Source: Toxorhynchites rutilus septentrionalis (Eukaryota > Arthropoda > Insecta > Diptera > Culicidae). Taken from it: a stretch of 64,000 nt of DNA. This document shows, one piece after another, positions 32,840 to 44,354 of the stretch. The stretch is from the NCBI RefSeq assembly GCF_029784135.1, contig NC_073745.1, positions 76,379,569 through 76,443,568 on the forward strand, read 5' to 3'. Made by a program: the position numbers and the translations under genes. The stretch's first letter is position 1, and every line of letters starts with the position of its first letter. Under the pieces are notes generated by a model. That model worked only from the letters and a program-made list of their open reading frames with translations. It was not told the origin of the DNA and searched no databases.

Positions 32840-33765
32840 AGCGGCGGCCAAATTGGATTTTTCAAGATAAGCAGTTTTGAAATGACAGCAGAGATAAAGG
32901 TATTTTATAAATTCGGTCAGTTCCTATTGGTTGAATTTCTATTAATGTGGGACAACCCTACAGACATACAAACATACATACGAAAAGTTCAAGCTAAATA
33001 AAACCGTTTGATAAAGTAATTGGATATTTTGTGATTGCGGCCATCTTGAATTTGGATTTTTTATGATCTACTGTGATCTACTATTCAAGCCCTTTCATTT
33101 GATACTCATATTAATCGGGTTTGAGAATATATGCAGCCCGCCATTTGATAGTGGCAGCCATCATAGATTTGCAGTTTTCATAAGTAATCGTGTTCTGCTA
33201 GTCAAGCCTTTTCATTTGATACCCATAATAATAGGGTTTTGAGAAAATATGTAGTCCGTCATTTTGTAGTGGCAGCCATCTTGGATTTGCATTTTTCATG
33301 AATAACGGTGTTCTACTAGTCAAGCCCTTTCCTTTGATACCCATATTAACGGTGTTTTGACCATTTTGTAGTGGCAGCCATCTTGGATTTGCATTTTTCA
33401 TAAATAACCGTGTTCTACTAGTCAAGCCCTTCCATTTGATACCCATATTAATGAGGTTTTGAGAAAATATGTAGTCCGCTATTTTGTAGTGGCAGCCATC
33501 TTGGATTCACATTTATCATAAATAACCGTATTCTACTAGTCAAGCCTTTTCATTTGATACCCATATTAATGAAATTTTGAGAAAATAAGTAGTCCGCCAT
33601 TTTGTAGCGGCCGCCATCTTGGATTTGCATTTTTCATAAATAATTGTGTTCTACTAGTCAATCCCTTTCATTTGAAACCCATATAAATGAGGTTTTGAGG
33701 AAATATGTAGTCCGCCATTTTGTAGCGGCCGTCATCTTGGATTTTCAAGATCATGAAATACGCAG
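32840..33765. repeat. Tandem repeat, 118-bp unit, about 7-8 copies
   Basis: The landmark GGCAGCCATCTTGGATT recurs at 33037 (variant), 33153, 33271, 33373, 33491, 33609 and 33727. Spacings are 118 except about 116 and one 102/118 pair, where a unit lost about 16 bp. Other shared strings: TACTAGTCAAGCCCTTTCAT, TGATACCCATATTAAT, GAGAAAATATGTAGTCCGCC. Late units replace GTAGTGGCAGCC with GTAGCGGCCGCC. Confidence 0.9.
32880..33010 (+). repeat. Repeat terminus (CTACAGACA...AAGCTAAATAAAACCGTTT), copy 1
   Basis: AATGACAGCAGAGATAAAGG, then AATTTCTATTAATGTGGGAC, then CAAGCTAAATAAAACCGTTT. The same ordered strings are at 33770-33935, so the 118-bp array lies between two copies of one terminus. Confidence 0.65.
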
Positions 33766-33769
33766 TTTT

Positions 33770-33935
33770 ATAATGACTACAGAGATAAAGGTGTGTTCCA
33801 AATTTCAGATCAATCGGTCAACAGGAAGGGGGTCAAATTTCTATTGATGTGGGTCAGCGCTACAGACAAACACGTTACACGTTACAAACAGACAAACAGA
33901 TTACAGGGTAAGCTAAATAAAACCGTTTAAAAAAC
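33770..33935 (+). repeat. Repeat terminus, copy 2
   Basis: ATGACTACAGAGATAAAGGT, GATCAATCGGTCAACAGG, AATTTCTATTGATGTGGGTC, short ACAGACAAACA repeats, then TAAGCTAAATAAAACCGTTT. Counterpart of 32880-33010. Confidence 0.65.
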
Positions 33936-34074
33936 CACAGCTTTGAAGAACAAATATAACAAATATGGTGACCTTAGTTCCGAAACTATGTAAGCTTTGA
34001 AAAACAATTAGAATCAATAATAACGAAAACAAAATCTGGTTTTCTTTCAATTGTAATGTTTTTCAAACAAAACT

Positions 34075-34200
34075 TGTTGGCTTTAATTTGATATATCGAT
34101 CATCTAAATCGGTCCAGTAGTTCAAAAGTTACGAATTATTGCAAAAGGTCATTTTTGGAAAAAAGGGAGAAAAGTTGATTTTTCGGACCACCATAAAATG
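34075..34200 (-). repeat. Dispersed repeat (ACTTTTGAACTACTG), inverse copy
   Basis: ATCGGTCCAGTAGTTCAAAA and GTCATTTTTGGAAAAAAGGG are the inverse of the units at 28130-28392. Another inverse copy is at 57765-57870. Confidence 0.65.
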
Positions 34201-34729
34201 GAAATGGCCATTCTGATGAAAAATATAAAAAATATGAATCTAATATTTTACGACGAGGAATAAAACTACCAATTTTCATGAAAATCTGATAATCACTAAT
34301 CAAGATTTTGGAGAATAATTCTATCCAATATTTACAATATTAGTAGTTCTGTATAATGCTGGGCATGAGAATTGTTTGAGGTGTTATTTGATGGCTATTT
34401 ACACATCAAACTTTGATGAATTATTAAATAATAACTATTTGTACTACAGTTCAGTGTTATGCATTGGATGTTTGAAAATATGTCTCCTATTAAACGGCTC
34501 ACAGCTTTCAAAAATATTCGCAATATTTCTCAAGATATTGCTAATAGTAACTTTCTCCATTTTCGACCCAATTTCACCCCCATCGACGGTATATGTAGTT
34601 TGTTTTTCATTTATCATTAAATTTCGAAAATGTGTGTCATTTTGCAAAAAAACAAAACAAAATAACTTGGTTGTTCAACGCATTAAAAATGTCGAATTTC
34701 ATTCCGAATAAATTGCACATTTGTTTATA
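34201..34729. other. Unassigned AT-rich stretch
   Basis: One open frame of 111 codons (34376-34711 plus) has no recognisable motif and is AT-rich; I do not call it a gene. Confidence 0.3.
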
Positions 34730-35290
34730 TTCATTTGAGAATAAATCATATCGTTTGCCTGTGAAAGTTTATGGTGAACATGCTCCAGAAGTAAAAACAT
34801 GTGAGAAATAGTTTCGACAATTCAAAAGTGGTGATTTCGATCCAAAGGACAATGGACGTTTCTTCCGAAATACGATGGTCAGTGTGAGTGGAGCCAGGAG
34901 GGCATGGTGTACCATGAGCTACTAAAGCCGGATGAAACAGTGAATACAGATACCGGCATCAAATGATAAATTTACACTTTTCATTGATGGAAAAAGCCCC
35001 GGAGTTGGTCAAAAGACACAGTGAACGGATTTTACAACATGAAAACGCATCGGAACACACCGCTAAAGCCCAATAAAAACCCTTAACTGGAAAACGTTAT
35101 CGCACCCGCCGTATTCTTCAGACCTGGCCCGTGAGATTATAACTTTTTCGCTTCAATAGAAAAATGGATCGGCGAATGGTTCTCGTCGAAACAAAAAAAA
35201 AGTGTTATTGGAAAGGGCTCCACAATTTTTCTGAGAAATTAGTGAAATTTGTAGAATCAAACGGGAATTACTTCGAATAAAAATATGTTG
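34730..35290 (+). pseudogene. Decayed mariner (DD34D-type) transposase
   Basis: YGEHAPEVKTCE followed, after a stop, by FRQFKSGDFDPKDNG matches the mariner N-terminal region. KPDETVNTD, then MEKAPELVKRHSERILQHEN and ASEHTAKA match the part around the second catalytic residue, which here is Glu in QHEN instead of Asp in QHDN. PYSSDLAR-like remains follow in a shifted frame. Most of the middle, including the first Asp, is missing. No inverted repeats found. Confidence 0.75.
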
Positions 35291-35299
35291 AGGTTTCTC

Positions 35300-38133
35300 T
35301 GAAAATTATGTATTCACTGCATGGCAAAAAACGGACAGTTTCAACTCGTACACCTGGGAAGGTTGATGTATAGGATCCGGCCAATAATATTACTAGAGCT
35401 TCTCACGCTTCAACCAACACTGGCTGGTTCAGACGTTCCAATTGTCAATAATATGGAATTTTATGGATTTTTTATGGAATGGATTTTTTATTGACGTTTC
35501 TGAGAAAAAGAAACGCAGATAAAAAGATTTTTTGAGACCAAAAACACAGATTTTATTATGGCAACCCTGATGACGACAACGTGGTCGTTACGAGTACACA
35601 CATAGGAAGATTGACCACGTAGGTGATCTAAAAAATGAAACCGATGTGTTATCGGTTTCTAGAAAGAGAGAGGAGATATTCCTCATATCGTAGATTAAGA
35701 TGGTGTATATAAATATTGTACATATTGAAAAATAAAGTTAGTCTAAAATCTCGAACTCACGCGAAAGCGTAAAATTTCTTGTTATTTTTAAGAAAGAAAT
35801 TTTCAGTATCCTAAAACAAAATTTCAGACAAAATGGTCGTACGAATGTTGAAGTAACCGGTGAAAAAACAAGGTTTCGAGAAAGCGCTTTTCAAGTCTTG
35901 CTCCTGCCAGGGAGTGGTCAACATTTCTTTGAAGACTGTGCCATGTTGTCATGTTGCGAGTCCTTTCACTTGATACCCTGTTGATAAAATAAAAAATCAC
36001 TCTTTTTCCAACCATATAAGGCTCTCGACTCGATTTCAATTTACCTTCTAATAAAATTCAACATAAAAAACCGTTTTGTTACAATCTTCTTCAGAAAACT
36101 AAAAATTTAAAACTTAAAAGAATCCGAAAAAATCCTCTTCAATTGGGGACCAATAGGTTCGGAATTATAGTTTTGAGGCTCTGCTCTGGGAATAGTCATA
36201 GGATCCTGTCCAGCGTGACGTTGCAACGTTTCGGCTTACTGAAAACACGTACTTTTGTAACATGACAACACCTGACTTTTTGCTGTTTTCGAATATTGAA
36301 CATTAATATCTCTCAGCTTTCCGCTCCGCTAGCAAATTGAGCTATATTCTATGACTTCTCAATAATAGGTGAACGCAAATTCCAGTATACTCAGTTTGTC
36401 ACAAAACTTGCAACAACCTTGTTGTTATGTTGGTTATTTTCCTAAATTCTTCTCACTTTGCTCTAAGATAATTATTCACACTCTAGAATTTGGTTTTTCG
36501 ATGCATAATCTCTTGGAATGGTTCAAAGGCTCCTACTATAAAGCTCAAACTATTATTCAAGCATTGTGTATTCATCGCTCGGACATACAACATGCATCTA
36601 CGAAAGTAGTCATCGAATATTATAGAATCGAAAACGATATTGTTTCTATCCACTTCTTGTGGATTCACTAGATTACCGAATCAAACAAACAACGACAAAA
36701 CACTTCACGAACTTAATGGGTCCGAAAATGGAGAATGGATCGTAAAGCTCTACAACACTAAAAGCGCTCGCGATTGCTGCCTTCCCTGATTATCCTGCTT
36801 GATTTAATTACCAACACCATTCGGCTTCCGGGATTCAGTTCGGACGGTGATAACCTGCTTTCAGTCGATTTACGACACCTGCAGCCACGGGCGAACACAA
36901 TCCTTCGACCATGGTGTAGCAGATTTGAACCCTCATCAAAAGAAGCAATTAATTGTTATTCTTCTTGCCTCTCTTTCTCTCTTGGAGCCACTTTCATCTT
37001 CCTCGTTAGTCGAACATTTTATTTTGGAATCCTCTCTCATCCCATTAAGAAGATTCGGGCATCCTGCTTCTTATGCCGATCTTCTGCTCATCAGGCTCCA
37101 GTTTTCCATTCTGACGAATCTCGTTCATTCTCTCGGTTAGCTCTCTTTGAAAATAAAGGCAATCATGGAGGCATCCCTGGCTGGAAATAGTCCGGATGTA
37201 ACCCTGCGTATAATGACCCTGATGTTTTCCAACTGTTATTAATATTAATAATCTGCTGTCTTATCTCTGGATATCAATTTTAAGTCCGGGCGAAGCAAAG
37301 CTAATGAACAACATCCCCGAAATATCATTTCACCCTTTAGTGTTTTTTTTTCTGCCTCTTATGTTTATTACTCTCGGAAGATGAGAAAAATAGACCGTGT
37401 GAGTAATTGATATCGCACATACATTAGTGTCACGTTATAAACCAACATGCTCTATCAACATATGCCATGGATGCTCACTGGAGGCCAGCTTTGCCGGAGG
37501 CAAACCAACGGAACGCTAAATAGAAATAAAGAAGTAGCTTCGTGAAGTTAATACTTTCCACGTCTAGCACGGAGAAGGACGTCCCGATTCTTGTTTCTTA
37601 CTTCTTCCCATCAAGAATGATACGATACTATCGGATGGGATTATATTGGTTTTGAAATTATTTGGTACGAATTTTATCTCAAGTGTGTCTTCAAACCCGT
37701 CAGTGAATCATGGAAAATATTGCCTCATTATTCGTCTCCCCGACATAACCTCGACATATCCACAACAATCGTTAACTCCAATCCATCAGTAGCTAGCAGT
37801 CGCCAAGTGGTATTTTTTTATGTCGGCTACAAGGAACTTCGTTATCATCGCCAACATCAGTTGTAAGCATCCATTTCAATTTGACGTTGCGGCAGTGGGA
37901 GACGAGTCGCAGATGCTGAGATGATTCCAACATGGAAAAGGATGGGTTGTCGTGTGAGTAATAATAACATTTTTCGACACACGATAAATTTGGACCCAAA
38001 ACGAGTGTTGTATGCCAATGGAGAAATTTCACCGGTGGGGTGGCTTTGCCGTCAGCTACACACCATTGGGTGATTTATTGGAGGAAGACTTGGGGGTGGT
38101 TGGCTTGAAGAAAAGTCTATGACGGGGTTTGAC
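35300..38133. other. Long stretch without recognisable gene
   Basis: Open frames at 36369-36671 and 36774-37190 (plus) and 35824-36039 (minus) have no motif I recognise. Near 35705-35737 a TATATAAATA and an AATAAA stand 30 bases apart, which could be an LTR remnant, but no partner repeat was found. The rest is unassigned. Confidence 0.35.
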
Positions 38134-38135
38134 TA

Positions 38136-39433
38136 AAGGGTGTGTCACATCAAATTGCATCACGGAAAAAACGCTGTAGAAATTCGCCTAGTAGACCGAT
38201 CCTTTTGAAAATTTTAGACAGTAAAATAAAAACTATTAAACAACTTTTGGCATTTTCTTTTTATTCATACTTCGAGCCCAAGCCCGTATGCTCGCACCTT
38301 CCTCTTTACCCCGTCCATAAGGTTCTGTACAACGTCAGGTTGTAGTTTTTTTTGAACAGAAATCCATTTTCTCTTGAAGTCCGCCTCCGATTTGACAACT
38401 TTTGGGTTCTTCCGGAGGGCCTGCTTCATAATCGCCCAATATTTCTCTATTGGGCGAAGCTCCGGCGCGTTAAGCGGGTTCATTTCCTTTGGCACGAAGG
38501 TGATCCCGTTGGCTTCGTACCACTCCAACACGTCCTTTGAATAGTGGCACGAAGCGAGATCCGGCCAGAAGATGGTCGGGCCCTCGTGCTGCTTCAATAG
38601 TGGTAGTAAGCGCTTCTGTAGGCACTCCTTAAGGTAAACCTGCCCGTTTACCGTGCCGGTCATCACGAAAGGGGCGCTCCGCTTTCAGCAAGAGCAGATC
38701 GCTTGCCACACCATGTACTTTTTGGCAAACTTGGATAGTTTTTGCTTGCGAATCTCCTCCGGAACGCTGAATTTGTCCTCTGCGGAGAAGAACAACAGGT
38801 CCGGCAGCTGACGAAAGTCCGCTTTGACGTAGATTTCGTCGTCCATTACCAGGCAATGCGGCTTCGTCAGCATTTCGGTGTACAGCTTCCGGGCTCGCGT
38901 CTTCCCCATCATGTTTTGCCATTCGTCGCGGTTAGGAGCCTTCTGAACCTTGTATGTACGCAGGCCCTCCCGCTGCTTGGTCCGCTGGACGAATGAACTT
39001 GACAAATTCAGCTTATTGGCGACATCCCGGACCCAACTTCTCGGATCACGTCTAAATTGCTTAACTACGCGCTTATGATCTTTTTCACTGACGGAGCATC
39101 CATTTTTGCCCTTCTTCACCTTCCGGTCGATGGTTAGGTTCTCGAAGTATCGTTTTAGTACTCTGCTGACCGTGGATTGGACGTTTCCCAGCATCTTACC
39201 AATGTCCCGATGTGACAACTCCGGATTCTCGAAATGAGTGCACAGGATTAATTCACGACGCTCTTTTTCGTTCGACGACATTTTTCCGAATTTACGAAAA
39301 ATTGACAGTGAAGCATGGCCAACGTGATCTATACACTCTTATCTGATTATAAGCGAAAGCTGAAGATATAATTCCTAAAAATTAAATTTCTACAGCGTTT
39401 TTTCCGTGATGCAATTTGATGTGACACACCCTT
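38136..39433 (-). mobile_element. DD37E (ITmD37E-type) transposon, copy 2
   Basis: 1298 bp, exactly the length of copy 1 at 17049-18346, in opposite orientation. Flanked by TA (38134-38135 and 39434-39435), with the same AAGGGTGTGTCACATCAAAT ends. The flanking sequences differ from copy 1, so it is a separate insertion and not a segmental duplicate. Confidence 0.96.
38265..39281 (-). pseudogene. DD37E transposase, one nonsense codon (about codon 199)
   Basis: From ATG 39281 down to the stop at 38265, 338 codons long as in copy 1. The only break is TGA at 38687-38685, where copy 1 has GGA (ICSC-GKRSA). Codon 45, mutated in copy 1, is intact TAC here. Catalytic positions: MDDEI at 148, FWPDLASCHYS (D241) and ELRPIEKYW (E279). 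About ten amino-acid differences separate the two copies (for example S to W in RSSVRD, G to D in PGLLFF). The upstream product would be about 198 residues with the DNA-binding part but without D241 and E279. Confidence 0.95.
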
Positions 39434-39435
39434 TA

Positions 39436-39807
39436 CTACCCATAGATTTCAATGGACACACTTGATAGTAATGAAATAAAATGTGGTAGTATTAAATCAA
39501 TGTGTTCAACGAGAAATAATATTTGCACATCTACTATGCACTGTGGTTTCAATTTCTGTCTGAATTCATTCCTCTCCTCAAAGTATGCTGTTGAGAACGA
39601 ATTGGTTTGAATTCTTCCAAGCGTAAAAATCCTAGCATGGAAATGCAAACATTGCATTGTTATAACCACTATAAATTTCACCTGCAATGAACCACCTCAA
39701 CTATTTTTACATGCAGGAGATATTTAGCATAAATTTCTTTGTGTTTGCGGTGTTCGTTGCAGGTAGTATTTAGCTATGAAACTATTTCGATGCATATCAT
39801 ACTGGTT
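39436..39807. other. Unassigned stretch
   Basis: Between two transposons. Nothing recognisable. Confidence 0.3.
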
Positions 39808-39809
39808 TA

Positions 39810-41192
39810 AAGTGACCAGATGGTCAAAGATCTAGCGCGGGACAAAAAAAACAAAACGTTATTTATATACGTTATGTGAAGATAAACCATAGTTTAGCGA
39901 GTCTCATTTATTCGTGAAACACTTAACATGTTTCCTTGCAATTGAACCTGATCTGTATTATTTCTTTATAAGTATTTACAACATCCTCTCCCTGTTGTTC
40001 CTTAAGCCGGGAGATCGAAACAACCGGCCAAACGGTGAAGGAGAATTTGGCCAAAATGGTCATTTTTATGCGAAAGCGTCAGACGAGACCGGCAGTATCT
40101 GAGAAGCAGGCAATCACCCAGAAGGAGTAGCTTCAGGTGCTGGTGAAAAACTTCTTTCCGGCGAAAGAAGTGAAAAACTTCTTTTCGTGCTCATAATGGA
40201 AGACGAGACGTGCTTGATGCTGGAATTCAACGAATGGCCGGGGACCGGGTACTACACGTTCCCCAGGTAAGCGATGACGTGGATTATATCATCCACATCA
40301 AGTTCTCTAAGAAGGTCCTTCTCTGACAGACGAGAAGGGAATGTCCAAGCCGCTCTTCTTTCGAGTCATATGGTGAACGGGGAACGAGTACGAAGTGCTT
40401 GCCGAAACTTGCGAAGGTGATGTGGTCTTTATGCCGAAACGGGGATCAGCCCATTATGCCAAAATATCACTGGAGAATGGATAATGGATCGGCTGGAGAT
40501 AAACATTGTCGCGTAGACCGCCAACCTTCCCAACATACCCCAGCTGCGGCCTATAGAAAAGTTTTAAGCGAATGGCCAAAATGGAGTGATAGCTGATTAC
40601 CAAAGCCACGGAAAGGTAAAAGAACATGTCGACATATATCTTTTCATCAGGTTCCGGCCAACATTTGCTTCATTACGATACTTTATTAAACAACCCTGCC
40701 TCTTCCTGTCCAACATACACTAGTTCTTCCGGCTTATTTAACACGTTAAGCCCGACCGAGCTAGAGGACCAAAGATGAACTTTTCGTTTGACTCACGTTG
40801 GTCCCTGCGAATCAATAGGGGACTTTTTTAAAAATCATTATAAATCTTTATAAAAATCTTAAAGATAAATCTTTCTAAAAATCTATTTTCCGATTTTGTT
40901 GCTGTCGTTTCCTGTTGATACTCTCTAAACAAAAAGTCCACATTCGGTGCAATGAAACCAGCTATTAATCGTATTAATCGTTGAATGCATTGGAAGCTCT
41001 CTTGAACAGTCTGACAAATAAAAGTTTTATTTTGATGTTCATCCATTTAAGAAAATCAACATGATCAAATTGTAATACTGAAATATATTGATATCGCGGG
41101 ACATTTTCGTTTCTTTAACCAAATGCGGGACGTTTCGCGGGACGAAATCTTACGCGGGACATTTTGTTGAAATGCGGGACGTCTGGTCAGTT
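39810..41192 (+). mobile_element. Decayed Tc1/mariner-like (DD37E-related) element
   Basis: The ends read AAGTGACCAGATGG at 39810 and, inverted, AACTGACCAGACGTCCC at 41192. TA lies outside each (39808-39809 and 41193-41194). Length 1383 bp. The degraded transposase inside (40010-40610) is DD37E-like. The right end carries four GCGGGAC(A/G) repeats (41097-41183), one of which is mirrored near the left end (GCGCGGGACAAA). Confidence 0.7.
40010..40610 (+). pseudogene. Decayed DD37E-like transposase
   Basis: Broken into many frames. Recognisable pieces: RKRQTRPAVSEKQAITQKE (N-terminal), IMEDETCLMLEFNEWPG (first catalytic Asp region, near 40195), KFSKKVL, SAHYAKISLE (counterpart of ASCHYSKDVLEW) and PQLRPIEKF at about 40540-40567 (the Glu). 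The order and motif spacing match the DD37E proteins at 17201 and 20165, but identity is low and there are many stops. Confidence 0.75.
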
Positions 41193-41194
41193 TA

Positions 41195-42264
41195 TACTAG
41201 TTTAATTCTCAATTCGAGCTCAGATTCATTAAAAATGATTTCAAGGCTCATTTTCCATTTTTTTCTTCTACGCAATATGGCAAACCATACAATTCATCAA
41301 AAATGTAAAATTTTTTCCATAGCTTTTTTAACTTTTCAATGCTCTTTTTGTACAATAGTTTGTCTATGTATTTTAAGAGACCACAGTTTCGACAATGAAG
41401 TGTTAATTTGAGCAAAATTGTTCCACTGTAACATCTTCATGGGTATTGGAGGTATTTAGTCGCTTATCTAGCTAATGTTTGACTAGCAAGATAAGGCATC
41501 CGTATCTAGGAAGCATATTTTGGTATTTAGGTGTATCGATCAATATTTTCAAATAATTTTTCCATCAGAAAATCAAACAATAAAACAAAATTTAAATTAT
41601 TTTTTTTTTATTTTAAATTAAATTTTAATTTTTTTTTATTTTGAAATTCAGTGCTACTCTAGTTTGTATCCAAATTTCTTCCTACGTCTATTTTAGGTCT
41701 ATGTGTTTTTTTAGTATGTTTTTCGCGGCACAAAAAAAAATATATATATTTTAAGGCATTTCGAAATTTTGAAAAAAAAAAATATTATTCTGAGTCCCAA
41801 TTTTACTCTAATTTTTATTTAAATGTGCTGTGTTGTTTTATTCCACATGTAGCGTAATTTTTTCTTGATTTTTTAAGAGGATTGCGCGACAAAAATGTTT
41901 TTTTTTGGCCTTTGGGCATTTTTAATTTATTTTGAATTTAGAGACCCATTACTGCTCTAATATTTTTTAAATTTTGTTTTTCTTATGTTTACATTTTGTC
42001 GGTATATTTAGAGCTGTGCGTCGTACAATTTTTTTCTCGTATCTTAAAATATATGAGGTTATCTTTACATTGGATTTAGATGGTTTACCAAATTCATCAG
42101 TACGATAGAGCTCTGTGAGAAAAAAAATAAAGTCCTTGTGGAAAGATCATTCGGATTAATGAGAAGAACACTTTAAAAATTCGAATTTTTTTTTAAATTT
42201 TAATCTTACAATTGAAAACCACGAATACAATAAAAAAATCGATTTTAGGAAAATAAAAAATAAT
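41195..42264. other. Extremely AT-rich stretch
   Basis: From about 41570 to 42260 there are long runs of A and T with short TATATATA strings. No gene or clear repeat unit. Confidence 0.4.
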
Positions 42265-42276
42265 AATGCAGACGAT

Positions 42277-42760
42277 TGGGGGTCTTCGTAGCCACATTGG
42301 TTGCGCGTTCGCTTAGTAAGCGATCGATCGTGAGCTCAAAACTCAGGGCCCTCATTGACCATCTTTGTGTTGTTACAGAATAGCTACGTCCACGCAACAA
42401 TCAACAGCGATGGAGATCGATCCACGGTCGAAATAAGATCGATTCATCCATACAACTGCTCTGCTTTGCAAGACACATCGGGCTGCTGTTCTATAAATAA
42501 CTCAACAATGATCAATCAACTGTCTCCGCTGTCCGGTGGTCCAACTGGGATAATGGAAGAACAGAAAGAATACTCTTACGCCTAAATGGCTACTGTGTGA
42601 ATGTACCATATGTAATGGTATAGAAGGAATACTGGCGAATGACAACTGTGTAATGTGCTAATTATAGATATGATAACCATGTGACATGTACACGATTAAA
42701 ATTCGGCTCTGTTACAGCTAGATTGCGAATGAGCCTTAAATAAATAAATGGGATAAAAAA
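42277..42760 (+). mobile_element. Complete tRNA-derived SINE, 484 bp
   Basis: Flanked by the 12-bp target duplication AATGCAGACGAT (42265-42276 and 42761-42772). The head is tRNA-like, with an A-box-like string TAGCCACATTGGTT at 42289-42302 and a B-box-like GTGAGCTCAAAACTC at 42330-42344. The body ends AATGAGCCTTAAATAAATAA then a short A run. An inverse copy is at 16526-16980. Transcription would be by RNA polymerase III, and movement would use a LINE's enzymes (known for SINEs). Family name not assigned. Confidence 0.9.
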
Positions 42761-43014
42761 AATGCAGACGATGAAGAAAATTATTTTTGTGTATCGCAAT
42801 GCTCTTAAAAATTCAGAAAAAATTACGCCACATGTAGAAAAAAAAACACATACGAACGCATTTAAATAAAAAATAGAGCGGAAATGTGTCTCAAAGTTAT
42901 TTTTTTTTTATTTCAAAATTTCGAAATGCCGGAAAATATACAAAAAATGTTTTGTTTTGTATTTTTGTATTATTTTTTTTTATTATTAGATTTTTTGATA
43001 AAAAATTTGTTTGA

Positions 43015-43262
43015 AGATATTCATCGATACATCTTAGTAAGATGTACTTTCAGTACTTTTTCATATTTTTGTCTCAAAGCTATTGAGAATGGCGTGAAAA
43101 AAAACGAAAAGGTGCACTTTTCACCATAGATCCTATGGCTATATAAGGACTCAAATATATGATAATACTGCCAAAATGTTTTATTTGAGACCCGATACAA
43201 TATTTTCCATACAGCTGGTAATTTGGTTTGGGGGACTTTTTCCCCCTTACCAAGCCACACTC
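43015..43262 (+). repeat. Interspersed repeat R258, copy 2 of 3
   Basis: Landmarks ATCGATACATCTTAGTAAGA, TTTTCACCATAGATCCTATG, ATACAATATTTTCCATACAG, TTACCAAGCCACACTCTTT. See 5165-5422 and 44355-44600. Confidence 0.75.
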
Positions 43263-43306
43263 TTTGGAAATATGAAAAAAATATTTTTGTACCGCGCAAC
43301 AGTACT

Positions 43307-44259
43307 GCCGTAATCTCGCAAAGTGACGCTAGCGCCGAAATTGGTATTTTACTTTTTTTGTTATAGATCGATAAAGAATACCAAATCCTTTCAAACAACT
43401 GCGGAGTTTTACAGAAATGTGGGCCCTGTAAAACCTTAAAAACGGAATGGCGCAAGCGCCAGTTCCACTGTGATGTGGCGCAAGCGCCATTTCTCCTATT
43501 ATGTGACGTAATTTGATTGTGATGCGTTGTGATTTTTTTATCTGTTCTGATAGCACAGTGATGAATGAGCAGGAACAGCACATTTCACATAACAACATCT
43601 TCCGTAATGGACGTTTACCATAATGAGAGTCACATGCCTTCTTTCTTGTTAATTAAAACGCTCTTTCGAAAAGCTCGTCATGCCAAATATTTTTTCTCCA
43701 TCGAAACGTATCTTGTAACGAAACTCAAAACATCCTCGCGTAAACTGTATCTGCTTAACATCGGATAATTTTTGATGGCATTATCTTATGTTTTCAATGT
43801 TTTCAATTGCATTTCGGATTGAAAAAATTGGTTCTGTCCATAATTGTTACAATCGGGCTCTCAACTACGTTAGTCTGCTCGACGCATGCAAAGACAAAAA
43901 ATGTGTAAAACTCTTTTTCTTGACGCTTTATCGTGCTCCTTTTAATTGCGGCATTTTGAAGGAACTATTTGGAAACAGATTCTCGCATACATTGATGGAT
44001 GTACGCCAATCGGTTGTGGAAACATCGATTTAAATTTGCTGTTTCCACAACAAACTGGCGTTGGTAGCATAGCTTAAATTAAACTGCATTTTTTTCAAAA
44101 ATCAATCCGATGGCAATGTTTTTCCATCAAGTGTACACATTTTGTACAGATCAGATTTTCGTAATGTACGCGTATGCTGATTATACATGCAATTTTACAA
44201 AAAGTCTCGTACTGAAAATTCATCCCTCTGACGCTTGCGTCAAATTGCGAGATTACGGC
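43307..44259. mobile_element. MITE-like element, 953 bp, with about 30-bp terminal inverted repeats
   Basis: The left end GCCGTAATCTCGCAAAGTGA continues CGCTAGCG. Inverted, the right end reads GCCGTAATCTCGCAATTTGA continuing CGCAAGCG. Three mismatches in about 30 bp. Inside near the left end, GGCGCAAGCGCCA occurs twice (about 43450 and 43484), a short perfect hairpin. No transposase frame. The flanks AGTACT and AGTTACT are similar but not identical, so the target duplication is uncertain. It lies between R258 copies 2 and 3. Confidence 0.75.
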
Positions 44260-44354
44260 GGAGTTACTACTCTGAATCTCTAAATCTCAAAAAAAAATTT
44301 CAAAATTTCAATATTTTTTTTAGTACTGAAATTTTTGATGAAATTTTTTTTGAT

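Noticed and set aside
33010..33760. CRISPR-like regular repeats
   Set aside because: Units are contiguous, 118 bp and diverged, with no unique spacers: an ordinary tandem repeat in a eukaryotic genome.
35640..35740. Possible solo LTR (TATATAAATA then AATAAA)
   Set aside because: No second copy in the window, no clear TG...CA ends and no target duplication.
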